From Amycolatopsis sp. WAC 01376 (lineage in GTDB: Bacteria; Actinomycetota; Actinomycetes; Mycobacteriales; Pseudonocardiaceae), in assembly GCF_003947415.1 (NCBI RefSeq), contig NZ_QHKL01000004.1, positions 682,001-746,000 of the forward strand: DNA of 64,000 bases, written 5' to 3'. The stretch's first letter is position 1, and the number at the start of each line of letters is the position of its first letter. Positions 52,871 to 61,461 of this stretch are shown in pieces. The notes under the pieces are model-generated. The model searched no databases. It worked only from the letters and a program-made list of their open reading frames with translations, and had not been told where the DNA came from. The translations under genes and the position numbers were made by a program.

Positions 52871-53794
52871 TTGCGCCACCTCATTTCGCTCGACGATCTC
52901 ACCGACGAGGACCTGCGTTCCATCGTCGGCAGGGCGACGCGGCTGGCCGACGACCCTCGGCAGGCGGCCACGTCGCTGTCCGGTGAGGTCGTCGGCATCT
53001 ACTTCAGCAAAACCTCCACACGCACCCGCACGGCGTTCTCCTCGGGCGCACTGCGGCTCGGCGCGCGCGTCATCTCCTACGGGCCGGGCGACCTGCAGAT
53101 CAACACCGGAGAGTCCATTGAGGACACCGGGCGGGTGCTGTCCACCATGCTCGACGCGCTCGTGGTGCGCACCGCGGGCGATCCGGCGGAACTGCGGGCC
53201 ATGGCCGACCAGAAGCGGATGTCGGTGATCAACGCCATGACCGCGGACGAGCACCCCACCCAGGCGCTCGCGGATCTCACCACGCTGGTCCGCCGGTTCG
53301 GGCGCGTCGACGGGCTTCGGGTGCTGTATCTCGGCGAGGGCAACAACTCCGCGGCCGCGCTCGCGTTGGCGCTCACCCGTTTCCCCGGCACCGAACTGCA
53401 CCTGCGCACCCCGCCCGGCTACGGCGTCGACCCCGAGGTGCTGGCGCGTGCGCGGTCGCACGCCGCCCGACACAGAGCGTCCGTTGTGGAGCGTCACGAC
53501 ATGGACGACCTGCCCACGTCCGACGTCGTGTACACCACGCGGTGGGAGACGACGGGGACGACCAAACCAGATCCGGACTGGCGCACGGTTTTCGCGCCAT
53601 TCCAGGTGACGCGGGCGTTGTGGCGGACCAGCCCGGACGCGGTGTTCATGCACGACCTGCCCGCGCACCGCGGCGAGGAGGTCACCGCGGAAGTGCTGGA
53701 CGGCCGGGACAGCATCGCGTTCGCCCAGGCGGAGAACAAGATGTACAGCGCGATGGCGGCACTGGAATGGTGCCGCGGCAAGGATTCCGCATGA
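52871..53794 (+). CDS. Ornithine-carbamoyltransferase-like enzyme with altered substrate motif
   Basis: 307 residues, TTG start after AAGGAG. The carbamoyl-phosphate motif is intact (SKTSTRTRTAF), as is ADEHPTQALADL. The amino-substrate motif that reads HCLP in ornithine carbamoyltransferases is HDLP (FMHDLPAHRGEEV), and the SMG loop region is WETTGTTKPDPDW. The fold and carbamoyl donor are therefore kept while the acceptor should differ. Lying between the SbnA- and SbnB-like genes, it most likely carbamoylates the beta-amine of diaminopropionate, giving 3-ureidoalanine, either free or in the peptide. Viomycin-type pathways (VioL) use a related enzyme. Its stop overlaps the next ATG. Confidence 0.8.
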   Translation: MRHLISLDDLTDEDLRSIVGRATRLADDPRQAATSLSGEVVGIYFSKTSTRTRTAFSSGALRLGARVISYGPGDLQINTGESIEDTGRVLSTMLDALVVRTAGDPAELRAMADQKRMSVINAMTADEHPTQALADLTTLVRRFGRVDGLRVLYLGEGNNSAAALALALTRFPGTELHLRTPPGYGVDPEVLARARSHAARHRASVVERHDMDDLPTSDVVYTTRWETTGTTKPDPDWRTVFAPFQVTRALWRTSPDAVFMHDLPAHRGEEVTAEVLDGRDSIAFAQAENKMYSAMAALEWCRGKDSA

Positions 53795-54837
53795 GCGAGC
53801 AGTGGTACGACCAGGCGGACACGGGACTGGCTGGCGCGGGCCGGGTGCTCGTACTGTCGCGAGCGGACGTCCGGCGCTGCCTCGCGAGCATCGACCCGGT
53901 CGAGGTCGTCCGGCGGACGCTGGCCGACCACGACCGCGGTGAGAGCCTGCTCCCCGCGGAGGCGTACCTGCGGTGGGAGAACTCGCAGGGCGCGTACACC
54001 CGGTCGATCGGCATGCCCGGCGCGGTGGGGCCGCACCACGGCATGAAGATCATCAACGCCAGCGTGTCCAATCCGGCGGCGGGCCTGGAACGCGCGGGCG
54101 GGCTGGGCCTGTGCTTCGACGCCGAGACCGCCCGGGTCACGTCGATCATGGAGGCGGGCCTGCTGAGCGCGGTGCGGACGGCGGCGGTGAGCGCGGTCGG
54201 TGTCGACGTCACGGGTTTCGCCGGCGCCGGTTCGCTCGCGATCGTGGGCTGCGGGGCGCAGGGGCGGATGCATGCGACGCTGCTGGCCCGCAGGTTGCCC
54301 GCCCTGCGCACGGTGTCGCTGCACGACCGCGACCCGGCCGTCGCCCATCGCCTCGCGGACCTGCTCTCCCGCGACGGCCTCGAAGTGACCGTGCACAGCA
54401 GTGCCCGCGACGCGGTCGCGGCCGGCGAGATCGCGGTCTTCACCACCACCGCCGACGAGGGCTACGTGACCTCGGACTGGGCGCGGCCCGGCGCCCTGCT
54501 GGTCAACGTGTCCTTGGGCGACCTCGCGGACGAGACGTTCCTCGACGCCGCGGCACTGTACGTGGACGACCTCGACCTGGTGGCGGACAACCCCCGCCGC
54601 CCACTCGGCCGCCTGATGGGCGCCGGGCTGGTCACCCGTCCGTCGGACGGCACGGCGAAGCCGATCGACGCCACCTTGGGCGGGTTGCTCACCGGCCGGT
54701 ACACCAGCCGCGGCACCGCCCGGCCGCACGTCGTGCTCAACCCGTTCGGCATGGGCGTGCTGGACGTGGCGCTCTACGGCGCCATCGCCGCGCGAGCCCG
54801 GCACTGGGGCGTCGGATCGCTCGTCGATCTCGGCTGA
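53791..54837 (+). CDS. SbnB-like dehydrogenase of L-2,3-diaminopropionate synthesis
   Basis: 348 residues, ornithine cyclodeaminase/mu-crystallin family, slightly longer than average as SbnB is. The NAD-binding Rossmann motif is LAIVGCGAQGRMHATLLARR. The substrate side is GMKIINASVSNPAAGLERAG, and EAGLLSAVRTAAVSAVGVD is the family signature. SbnB oxidatively cleaves the SbnA product to L-2,3-diaminopropionate and 2-oxoglutarate. It is the last gene of the operon; the ATGA overlap with the carbamoyltransferase supports joint function. Confidence 0.85.
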   Translation: MSEQWYDQADTGLAGAGRVLVLSRADVRRCLASIDPVEVVRRTLADHDRGESLLPAEAYLRWENSQGAYTRSIGMPGAVGPHHGMKIINASVSNPAAGLERAGGLGLCFDAETARVTSIMEAGLLSAVRTAAVSAVGVDVTGFAGAGSLAIVGCGAQGRMHATLLARRLPALRTVSLHDRDPAVAHRLADLLSRDGLEVTVHSSARDAVAAGEIAVFTTTADEGYVTSDWARPGALLVNVSLGDLADETFLDAAALYVDDLDLVADNPRRPLGRLMGAGLVTRPSDGTAKPIDATLGGLLTGRYTSRGTARPHVVLNPFGMGVLDVALYGAIAARARHWGVGSLVDLG

Positions 54838-54849
54838 TGGCCGGGTCGG

Positions 54850-54871
54850 CGTTTTCGAACAACTTCGATCA
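54850..54871. promoter_or_regulatory. Second copy of the TTCGATCA-type repeat
   Basis: TTCGAACA (54854-54861) and TTCGATCA (54864-54871) sit one turn apart inside CGTTTTCGAACAACTTCGAT, matching the 33447 site at 20 of 22 bases. It lies 127 bases upstream of the small secreted protein gene, just after the NRPS operon. Confidence 0.5.
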
Positions 54872-54997
54872 AGGTCACCGCACAAGATCACTATGCCGGT
54901 CCACGAGTTGCCGATAATGTCTGCCGTGGCCAGGTAATTGGCTGATGGAAAATCACTTACGCGGCCGACCTATCGAATTACCAGAAAGAGATGAACG

Positions 54998-55552
54998 TTG
55001 AAGAAGTGGACGACACGGGTCACGACCGGCCTGGTGGCCGCGGGCATGGTGCTCACCGCGCAGACCGCGCCGGCGGTGGCTGACGAGCAGGCGGACACCA
55101 CCACGGTCACCGAATCGGGGGTCGACGGCGGCACGGCCGCGGTCGAGCTGACCGAAGAGGCCACGGAGAGCGGCGACGTCACCGCCGCCGACTGCGGCGA
55201 CTGGCGTCGCGCCTTGGCCGGCTACGGCGAGTGGAAGGTGAGCAAGTACGGCTGTGGCTACATCAGCCCGGATTCGAAGAAGAACCCGCAGCACCGCCGC
55301 TACACGTGGAAGATCCCGGCCGGCAGCAACGGCCGGGTCTGCGTCCAGGCGGAGGGCCACTACTGGAGCACCAAGAAGAAGAAGAGCGTCACGACCTGGA
55401 CGACGGCAGGCTGCGGAACCGGCGGCACCGTTGTCGTGCGCTGGTCGGGCCCGCCGAAGAAGGGCGGCGGTTATCTCGGCCTCGCCTCGACCCCCCGGGT
55501 GCGGGCGAAGGTCCAGCCTGGCTTCGGCGGCGCCGCGTACAGCTGGAAGTGA
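54998..55552 (+). CDS. Small secreted basic protein of unknown function
   Basis: 184 residues from the TTG at 54998, after GAAAGAGA. An ATG 7 bases earlier is out of frame. The Sec signal (RVTTGLVAAGMVLTAQTAPA) is cleaved near AVADE. An acidic linker rich in Thr/Glu precedes a domain with four Cys (DCGDWRRAL; YGCGYISP; RVCVQAEG; AGCGTGG) and Lys/Trp/Gly-rich strands (YWSTKKKKSVTTWTT), fitting a small disulfide-stabilised beta protein. No family is recognised. It follows the NRPS operon and a copy of the putative operator, so it may be co-regulated and could bind or protect against the product. Confidence 0.7.
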   Translation: MKKWTTRVTTGLVAAGMVLTAQTAPAVADEQADTTTVTESGVDGGTAAVELTEEATESGDVTAADCGDWRRALAGYGEWKVSKYGCGYISPDSKKNPQHRRYTWKIPAGSNGRVCVQAEGHYWSTKKKKSVTTWTTAGCGTGGTVVVRWSGPPKKGGGYLGLASTPRVRAKVQPGFGGAAYSWK

Positions 55553-55580
55553 GCCTGCTCGCGCCGGCCTGACCGGCGAC

Positions 55581-55636
55581 CACCACGGATCCGGGACACC
55601 ACCACTCCCCCTCGATGGTGCCCCGGATCCGTGGTG
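55581..55636. terminator. Bidirectional hairpin terminator between convergent genes
   Basis: CACCACGGATCCGGG (55581-55595) and CCCGGATCCGTGGTG (55622-55636) form a perfect 15-bp stem. It lies between the secreted protein gene and the convergent regulator gene and can serve both. Confidence 0.75.
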
Positions 55637-55647
55637 CGGGGCACCGG

Positions 55648-58134
55648 CTAGCGCAGGCCGATCTCGGTGAGCAGGTCCTGTGCCTTCCGCCCGTGATCGT
55701 CGGCCACGCCACTGTCACCGGTGACGGCGGCGCCTTGTTCGATCCCCTTGTGCGCCCGTGCCTGCTCGTAGCGGTCGCCCAGTTTCTCGGCGACCGCAAG
55801 AGCTTCCCGGTGCCTGGCGATCGAACCCGCGGCGTCACCCAGGTCGCCGAGTGCGACGCCGATGCCGTTGAGCGCCTTGATCTCGAACTCGCCCAAGCTG
55901 TTCCGGCGCGCGAGGTCCAGTGCCTCGGTCAGGTGCGCCAGAGCGTCGTCGTGCTCACCCAGCCGCGCGAGCAGCACTCCGATGTGGAGCAACGCCTCGG
56001 TCTCCGGGAACGGGTAGCCGAACTCGCGTGCGGTGACGAGCGCCCGCCGGAAGTGGTCGAGTGCCTCGGCGAAGTGCCCCTGCTGCTCGTGCACGGTGCC
56101 GAGGTTGCCGTAGGTCAGGCATTCCCCGACCCGGTCCCCGACCTCCAGCATGATCGCCAGTGCCTCGTCCAGGTACGTCGCCGCCTTGTCCCAGTCGCCG
56201 ACGCGCATCGCGCTGTTCCCGAGGTTGCCCAGCGCGCGGCTCTCGCTGGTGCGGTTGCCGGTCGCGCGGTGCACGAGCAACGCCTGCCGGTAGCAGTCCT
56301 CGGCCGCGGCGAAGTCGCTGAGCCGGTCGAACGCGTTGCCGAGGTTGTTCAGTGCCCGCGCCCAGCTGGCCCGGTCACCGCCCGCGTCGTACCGCGTGAG
56401 CGCCTGCTTGAACTGGTCGATGCTCTCCTGGTAGCGGTTGGACCGCAGATAGACCGCACCGAGGCTCATCCGCGCACTGGCCTGGATCAGTGGGTCGGCG
56501 GCGCGGATCGCGATGCCGTGCACGATCTCCGCGTCGGCGAAGTGCAGCGCGTTGTACAGGTACCGGTTCAGGATCGGCGACATCGTGGCCGCGTCCTCGT
56601 GTCTGCCCTGCTCTTCGGCCAGTGCGGTGATGCCCACCAGGTTGTGCCGCTCGGCGTCCAGCCACTCCGTCGCCGCCGCGACGTCGCCGAAGCCCGGCGG
56701 CGGAACGTCCGAAGTGGACACTTCGGGCCGTCGGTCGCGTTCGTGCGGGGCGTAGCGGTCCATGGCGCGGGAGGCGGCGTGCCGGTAGTAGTCGAACAAC
56801 CGGCCGAGTGCGGCCCGCCGCGCGGAGGCGGCGTCCACGTCCCGCGCCAGCCCCGCCGCGTAGAGGCGGACGACGTCGTGCAGGCCGAACCGATCCCGGA
56901 CGCGCCGCTGCACCAGGCTCCCGGCGACCAGTTCGCCAAGAAGTGCCTCCGCCGCGCGCAGATCCACCCCGGCGAGCGCGGCGGCCGCGCGCGTGTCGAC
57001 GTCGCGGCCGGGATGGATCGCGAGGAGTCGCAGCAGCAGCGCGGCCTCGGCGGGCAGGTCGGCATAAGACAGGCCGATGGCGTTCTCCAGCTCGTCCTCG
57101 ACCCGCAGGCTGCCCCGGCGTTCCGCGAGCCGGGCGGCGTGGTCGCGCAACGTCCAATCGCGCCGGTTCCGGATCCGGCCCGCCACCACCGTCAACGCGA
57201 GCGGCAGATGACCGACCAGCTCGGCGATCCTCGTGGCGGCCTCGGTGTCCTCGGCGATCTCGGCCGCGCCGACCAGCCTGCGCAGCATGTCGAGTGACTC
57301 GGTCCCCTGAAACGCCTCCAGGTGCACGATCCGCGCACCGGCCAAGCCGGTCAGGCGCCGTCTGCTGGTGATCAGCACGACGCCGCCCGGCGAGTCCGGC
57401 AGCAGCGGGCGCACCTGGTCGGCGTCCGCCGCGTTGTCCAGGACCACGACCGGACGCCGGTCCGCGAGCAGCTGCCGGTACGTCGTCAGCCTGCCCGCGG
57501 GACCGAGGCGGTGGATCTCCCCGCCCGGCACCCCGAGCCGCCGGAGGAACTCGTCCAGCACCGCGAGTGGGTCGGCGGGGGCGCGGTCGGCGTCGTAGCC
57601 ACGCAGGTCCGCCCACAACCGGACCGCGACGCCGTCCCGGTGTACCAACCGGTGCGCGGCACGGACGGCGAGACTGGTCTTGCCGACACCGGCCATACCG
57701 TCGATCACCACCACCGGCGAGCACCGCTCGCCGTCCCCGGTGATCGCGGCCAGCTCGGCGTGCCTGCCGACGAACTCCGTGCTGTCCGCGGGCAGCTCAC
57801 CCGCCACGGTCACCCACGACGAGTCGGCGGTGAGCCCGGCGATCACCTGGCACACCTGCCGCCACCGCGCCACCACCGCCTCGTCGGCGGTGAGCGCACG
57901 CACGATGTCCGCGACGAGATCCGCGTCCATTCGCCGTCTGCCCGGCTGCAGGCAGCGGTAGACCGTGTTGAACACCGGCAGATCGGGGTTCCCCGCCGTC
58001 CGCCGTGCCCGCACGACCCGTCGGTGCAGCTCCCGGTAGGACACGCCGTGCCGGCCGCGCAGCGTGTTCAGCCGGGCCGCCAGTTCGTCGAACGAACCGG
58101 CGCCCAGCGGCTCCGGCATCCGGTCGGGATCCAT
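55648..58134 (-). CDS. NB-ARC / TPR (STAND) regulator
   Basis: 828 residues from the ATG at 58134; the longer frame to 58224 has no paralogue match. The N-terminus (GSFDELAARLNTLRGRHGVS, VFNTVYRCLQPGRRRMDADL) is a divergent XRE-like HTH shared with the next gene. P-loop GMAGVGKTSLAVRAA is near 146, Walker B RPVVVLDNAADADQ. A winged-helix region and eight or so TPRs follow (RALNNLGNAFDRLSDFAAAE; LTYGNLGTVHEQQGHFAEAL). It is a ligand-responsive regulator and a paralogue of the divergent gene at 58279. Two TTTTCGATC elements sit directly upstream, suggesting it is controlled with the cluster or controls itself. Confidence 0.83.
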   Translation of the reverse strand: MDPDRMPEPLGAGSFDELAARLNTLRGRHGVSYRELHRRVVRARRTAGNPDLPVFNTVYRCLQPGRRRMDADLVADIVRALTADEAVVARWRQVCQVIAGLTADSSWVTVAGELPADSTEFVGRHAELAAITGDGERCSPVVVIDGMAGVGKTSLAVRAAHRLVHRDGVAVRLWADLRGYDADRAPADPLAVLDEFLRRLGVPGGEIHRLGPAGRLTTYRQLLADRRPVVVLDNAADADQVRPLLPDSPGGVVLITSRRRLTGLAGARIVHLEAFQGTESLDMLRRLVGAAEIAEDTEAATRIAELVGHLPLALTVVAGRIRNRRDWTLRDHAARLAERRGSLRVEDELENAIGLSYADLPAEAALLLRLLAIHPGRDVDTRAAAALAGVDLRAAEALLGELVAGSLVQRRVRDRFGLHDVVRLYAAGLARDVDAASARRAALGRLFDYYRHAASRAMDRYAPHERDRRPEVSTSDVPPPGFGDVAAATEWLDAERHNLVGITALAEEQGRHEDAATMSPILNRYLYNALHFADAEIVHGIAIRAADPLIQASARMSLGAVYLRSNRYQESIDQFKQALTRYDAGGDRASWARALNNLGNAFDRLSDFAAAEDCYRQALLVHRATGNRTSESRALGNLGNSAMRVGDWDKAATYLDEALAIMLEVGDRVGECLTYGNLGTVHEQQGHFAEALDHFRRALVTAREFGYPFPETEALLHIGVLLARLGEHDDALAHLTEALDLARRNSLGEFEIKALNGIGVALGDLGDAAGSIARHREALAVAEKLGDRYEQARAHKGIEQGAAVTGDSGVADDHGRKAQDLLTEIGLR

Positions 58135-58170
58135 GATCGAAAAGAGTAGTCCGTTCGGCCGATCGAAAAG
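58135..58170. promoter_or_regulatory. Paired TTTTCGATC elements in the divergent regulator promoter
   Basis: GATCGAAAAG occurs at 58135-58144 and 58161-58170 (read as CTTTTCGATC on the minus strand), 26 bases apart, immediately upstream of the minus-strand regulator start. They match the half site seen at 33447 and 54850. Confidence 0.45.
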
Positions 58171-58278
58171 GCCCGAACAGGAGAAACCACCGGTCGCCGG
58201 ATCTCGTCTAAGGTCGGTCAGCATTCGGTCCGGGAGTCACCGCCGGGCGGATCGGTTCGACGTGTCCAGGGGGTTCCC

Positions 58279-60801
58279 GTGACGGAGGAACAGCCGCCGA
58301 GCCCGGTCGGAGCTCGGTCGTACGACGAGCTCTCCCAGCGGCTGCGGCAGGCGTTGGCCTGGGCCGGGTTGACCCACCGCGAACTGCACCGGCGGGTGCG
58401 GCGCTTGCGCACCGCCCGGGGGTCGGTCGACCTGCCCGCCTACAACACCGTGTACCGCTGCCTGCTGCCGGGACGCAAGCGGCTGGACGTCGAACTGGTC
58501 GTCGACATCGCGGCCGTGCTGCTCGGCATGGACGTCGCGGCGGAATGGCGGCAGGCGCACCGGGTGATCACCGGACACGCCACCGAGGCGGCCGTGATCA
58601 GCGTGGCCGATCACCTGCCGGCCGGGGTCGGCGGGTTCGTCGGCAGGCAGGAGCACCTGCGCCAGGTGCTGGAGGCCGGACCGGACGACGCCGGTGTGTG
58701 GGCGATCTCCGGAATGGCCGGGGTCGGCAAGACCCGGTTCGCCGGCGAGGTCGCGCGGCTGCTGGCCGAGCGTGGCCGGTTCGCCGACGTGCGGCTGGTG
58801 GTGAATCTCCGCGGCTTCGACGCGGATCGGCCCGCCGCGGACCCGGCCGCGGTGCTCGAAGGCTTTCTGCGGCGGCTCGGGGCGTCCGGTAGCGAGATCG
58901 GCTGCCTCACCCTCGCCGACCGGAGCGCGCTGTTCCGCCGGCTGCTGGACGGACGGCGCGCGCTGATCCTGCTGGACAACGCGGCGTCGGTCGACCAGGT
59001 GCTGCCGTTGCTGCCCGCCCTGCCGACCTGCCTGGTGCTGGTCACCAGCAGGCGCCGCCTCGTCGGGTTGGAGGCGGCGCGGCACGTGACGCTCGACGTG
59101 TTCACGCCGGAAGAGTCGGTCGAGCTGCTCCGCGACGGGATCGGCGACGAACGCGTCGACGCGGAGCAGAGCGAAGCGGCCGACATCATCGAACTGGTCG
59201 GCCGGCTACCGCTGGCCCTCGCACTGGTGACCCGCCGGTTGGCCGCCTCGGACGAGTGGACGATGGCCGATCACCGGGACCGCCTTGCCGATCTGCGGAC
59301 CATGCTGCGGCTGGACGACGGGGTCGAAGTCGCGTTGCGCACGTCGTATGACGAGCTGGCCGAACAGGACCGGGTATTGCTCGGCTTGCTCGCCGCCTAC
59401 CCAGGTCGAGATGTCGACGACCACGCGGCCGCGGCATTGGCGGGCGTCGAAGTCGGCGTCGTCCGACGGCAACTCGACGACCTGGTGGCGGCCAACATGG
59501 TCACCGCCCGCGCGTCCCGGTTCGAACTGCACGACCTGGTCCGGGTGTTCGCCGAGAAACGCGTCCGGGAGAACGTCCAAGCCAGGGTGCGCCGGGCCGC
59601 GGCGGTCCGGCTGCTCGACTTCCAGCTGGCCACCGCCCGTGCCGCGCTCGTCACCTGTTTCCCCCACGAGGCGGAGCGGTGGGAGGACCTGCCGACACCC
59701 GCGGTGCGGGCCCTCGGGTTCGACGGGGCGGACGAGGCGATGGCATGGCTGGACGCCGAGCGGGTCAACCTCGTCGTCGCGTCCGGCTGGGCGCTGAGCG
59801 AGGGACGTGACGAGCACGTGACCCGGCTCGCGTGCGTGATGACGAGCTATTTCGAGGCTCGCGTTCACGTGAGTGACGCACTCGCCCTGTTCGGCAACGC
59901 CGTCCAGGTCGCGTCCGGTGTCACCCGAGGGCACGTTCTGAACGGGCTGGCCATGACCCAGTGGCAGCGGGGGAAAACCGCCGAGGCACTCGTCGTCCTG
60001 GAGGACGCGATCAAGGAGTTCTCCGCCGCCGGCGAATCCGATTACGTCGTCAACCTGTCGGGGAACATAGGCCTGTTGCTGACCAGCCTCGGCGACTATC
60101 GCGCCGCGTTACCCTGTTTCCGGCAGGCCATGGAGTTCGCCGTCGCGAGGAACAACGAGTCGTTCCGGGCAAGGCAGTTGTGCAATACCGGCCTCGCCGA
60201 GATGCGGCTGGGGAATTACCCCGCCGCCGTCGACGCTTTGTCCCAGGCCCTCGACGTGACCAGGGCGAGCGGTGACCACCTCTGCGAATGCCGGACGCTC
60301 GACGGTCTCGGCACCACGTTCTGGCGGATGGGAAAGGACACCGACGCAGGGGCCTGTTACGAACAGGCGCTCGCCGTGGCCAGGCAGACGCACAACCGGG
60401 CCGACGAGGGCAAGGTCCTCAACCACCTCGGTGTCCTGCTCGTCGCGGCAGGACGGTTCGACGACGCGTTGGCGCATCACCGGCAGGCCATCGATCTGGC
60501 CAAGGAGATCGGGAGCAGAGAAGGACTCCTGGCCGCGAGCAATGACATGGCCGCGACCCTGCTCGCCGGCGGGCGGGCGGCCGACGCAGTGCGTTGCCTG
60601 CGGCAGTCGATCGAATCGGCGACCGCGGCGGACAGCCGCTACGAACTGGCCAGAGCCCAAAGTGGACTCGGCGACGCACTGTTCGCCGCCGGCGATCCGG
60701 TCACCGCACGGAAACACTGGCAGACCGCGCACGCCGCGTACACCGAGATGGGTGTGCCGGAGGCCTTCGAGGTCCACGAACGTCTCGTGTCGGGTATCTG
60801 A
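58279..60801 (+). CDS. NB-ARC / TPR (STAND) regulator, paralogue of its divergent neighbour
   Basis: 840 residues, GTG start after AGGGGG. HTH-like N-terminus ARSYDELSQRLRQALAWAGL and YNTVYRCLLPGRKRLDVELV, P-loop SGMAGVGKTRFAGEVA near 145, Walker B ALILLDNAASVDQ, a winged-helix region LHDLVRVFAEKRVRENVQAR, then TPRs to the C-terminus (LCNTGLAEMRLGNYPAAVDA; VLNHLGVLLVAAGRFDDALA). It is about as long as its neighbour and aligns with it throughout, so the pair arose by duplication. It forms the far edge of the NRPS cluster and is a likely pathway regulator. Confidence 0.83.
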   Translation: MTEEQPPSPVGARSYDELSQRLRQALAWAGLTHRELHRRVRRLRTARGSVDLPAYNTVYRCLLPGRKRLDVELVVDIAAVLLGMDVAAEWRQAHRVITGHATEAAVISVADHLPAGVGGFVGRQEHLRQVLEAGPDDAGVWAISGMAGVGKTRFAGEVARLLAERGRFADVRLVVNLRGFDADRPAADPAAVLEGFLRRLGASGSEIGCLTLADRSALFRRLLDGRRALILLDNAASVDQVLPLLPALPTCLVLVTSRRRLVGLEAARHVTLDVFTPEESVELLRDGIGDERVDAEQSEAADIIELVGRLPLALALVTRRLAASDEWTMADHRDRLADLRTMLRLDDGVEVALRTSYDELAEQDRVLLGLLAAYPGRDVDDHAAAALAGVEVGVVRRQLDDLVAANMVTARASRFELHDLVRVFAEKRVRENVQARVRRAAAVRLLDFQLATARAALVTCFPHEAERWEDLPTPAVRALGFDGADEAMAWLDAERVNLVVASGWALSEGRDEHVTRLACVMTSYFEARVHVSDALALFGNAVQVASGVTRGHVLNGLAMTQWQRGKTAEALVVLEDAIKEFSAAGESDYVVNLSGNIGLLLTSLGDYRAALPCFRQAMEFAVARNNESFRARQLCNTGLAEMRLGNYPAAVDALSQALDVTRASGDHLCECRTLDGLGTTFWRMGKDTDAGACYEQALAVARQTHNRADEGKVLNHLGVLLVAAGRFDDALAHHRQAIDLAKEIGSREGLLAASNDMAATLLAGGRAADAVRCLRQSIESATAADSRYELARAQSGLGDALFAAGDPVTARKHWQTAHAAYTEMGVPEAFEVHERLVSGI

Positions 60802-60804
60802 GGA

Positions 60805-61110
60805 TCACTCGGCTTTCTTCGCGAAGAGGGGCCCCTTCGAAACGATCAGCCCGATGCCGAAGCCCAGCACCGTGATCCCGAAGAAGCAGAGCAGCATGCC
60901 GCCGATCTTCGCCTCGGCGTCCGTGTCCGGGCTGCGCGCCGAGTTCGAAGAACGGGCGATGACAGCGTCCGGATCGGCGATCGCATCGATCCCGACGACG
61001 AACAGGGCTACCGCGCCAAGGATCAGGACGATTCCGCGGATGACGCGCCCTACACTACGGCGCGGTGGATCGGCCTGGTGGCCGTGCTCGGTGGCGTTGG
61101 ACTCCGACAT
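60805..61110 (-). CDS. Small membrane protein of unknown function
   Basis: 101 residues from the ATG at 61110. A soluble His/Pro-rich start is followed by two membrane spans (IRGIVLILGAVALFVVGIDA; GGMLLCFFGITVLGFGIGLI) joined by an acidic loop, and the tail ends in FAKKAE. No family is recognised. It is convergent with the STAND regulator, ending 3 bases from its stop. Confidence 0.65.
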   Translation of the reverse strand: MSESNATEHGHQADPPRRSVGRVIRGIVLILGAVALFVVGIDAIADPDAVIARSSNSARSPDTDAEAKIGGMLLCFFGITVLGFGIGLIVSKGPLFAKKAE

Positions 61111-61155
61111 GGCCCGCAAGATATCAGGGGCTGCCCGGTAAAGCCGGTCGGCCGC

Positions 61156-61461
61156 TCAGCCCTCGGGATGGCGGCGCCCGGGAACGAAGCGCTCGCCGTC
61201 GAAGACCATCTCGAGTGGCGGACATGGCGTGCCGGGCCGCCAGCCGGCGCGAAAGGCGTCACGAATGGCGCGGCGGACCTGCGTCTGCGTAGGCAGGAAA
61301 GCATGATGGTAGGGGTCGAGAAGCAGAACCTGCCCGTCGGCGCCGTCCTCCTTGACGCGGATCACGCGCGTTGTTCTTTCCCAGTCGGCATCGAGGTGCC
61401 AGAGGAACGACTGGCCGTTGCGAAGCGAGACTCGACGAGTGTCCTTCTTCGGCCAGGTCAT
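61156..61461 (-). CDS. Hypothetical protein (coupled pair, second gene)
   Basis: 101 residues from the ATG at 61461, with GAGGAGAGA upstream. The start overlaps the stop of the preceding gene (ATGA). Sequence includes RRVSLRNGQSFLWHLDADWE, RTTRVIRVKEDGADGQVLLL and DPYHHAFLPTQTQVRRAIRD: a small soluble alpha/beta protein. I do not recognise the family. Coupling to the 183-residue gene before it suggests the two products work together. Confidence 0.6.
   Translation of the reverse strand: MTWPKKDTRRVSLRNGQSFLWHLDADWERTTRVIRVKEDGADGQVLLLDPYHHAFLPTQTQVRRAIRDAFRAGWRPGTPCPPLEMVFDGERFVPGRRHPEG

Noticed and set aside
52871..53794. Arginine-pathway ornithine carbamoyltransferase
   Set aside because: The acceptor motif is altered and the gene is embedded between Dap-synthesis genes in an NRPS operon, with no arg genes nearby.
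36069..54837. Monobactam (beta-lactam) cluster
   Set aside because: Dap genes and a Cys thioesterase fit, but no sulfotransferase or sulfate-activation gene is present, so I keep it only as a possibility for ring formation.
13484..54837. Uptake operon and NRPS as one siderophore system
   Set aside because: They are about 16 kb apart with unrelated genes and terminators between, and the NRPS operon shows no hydroxamate, catecholate or salicylate genes.
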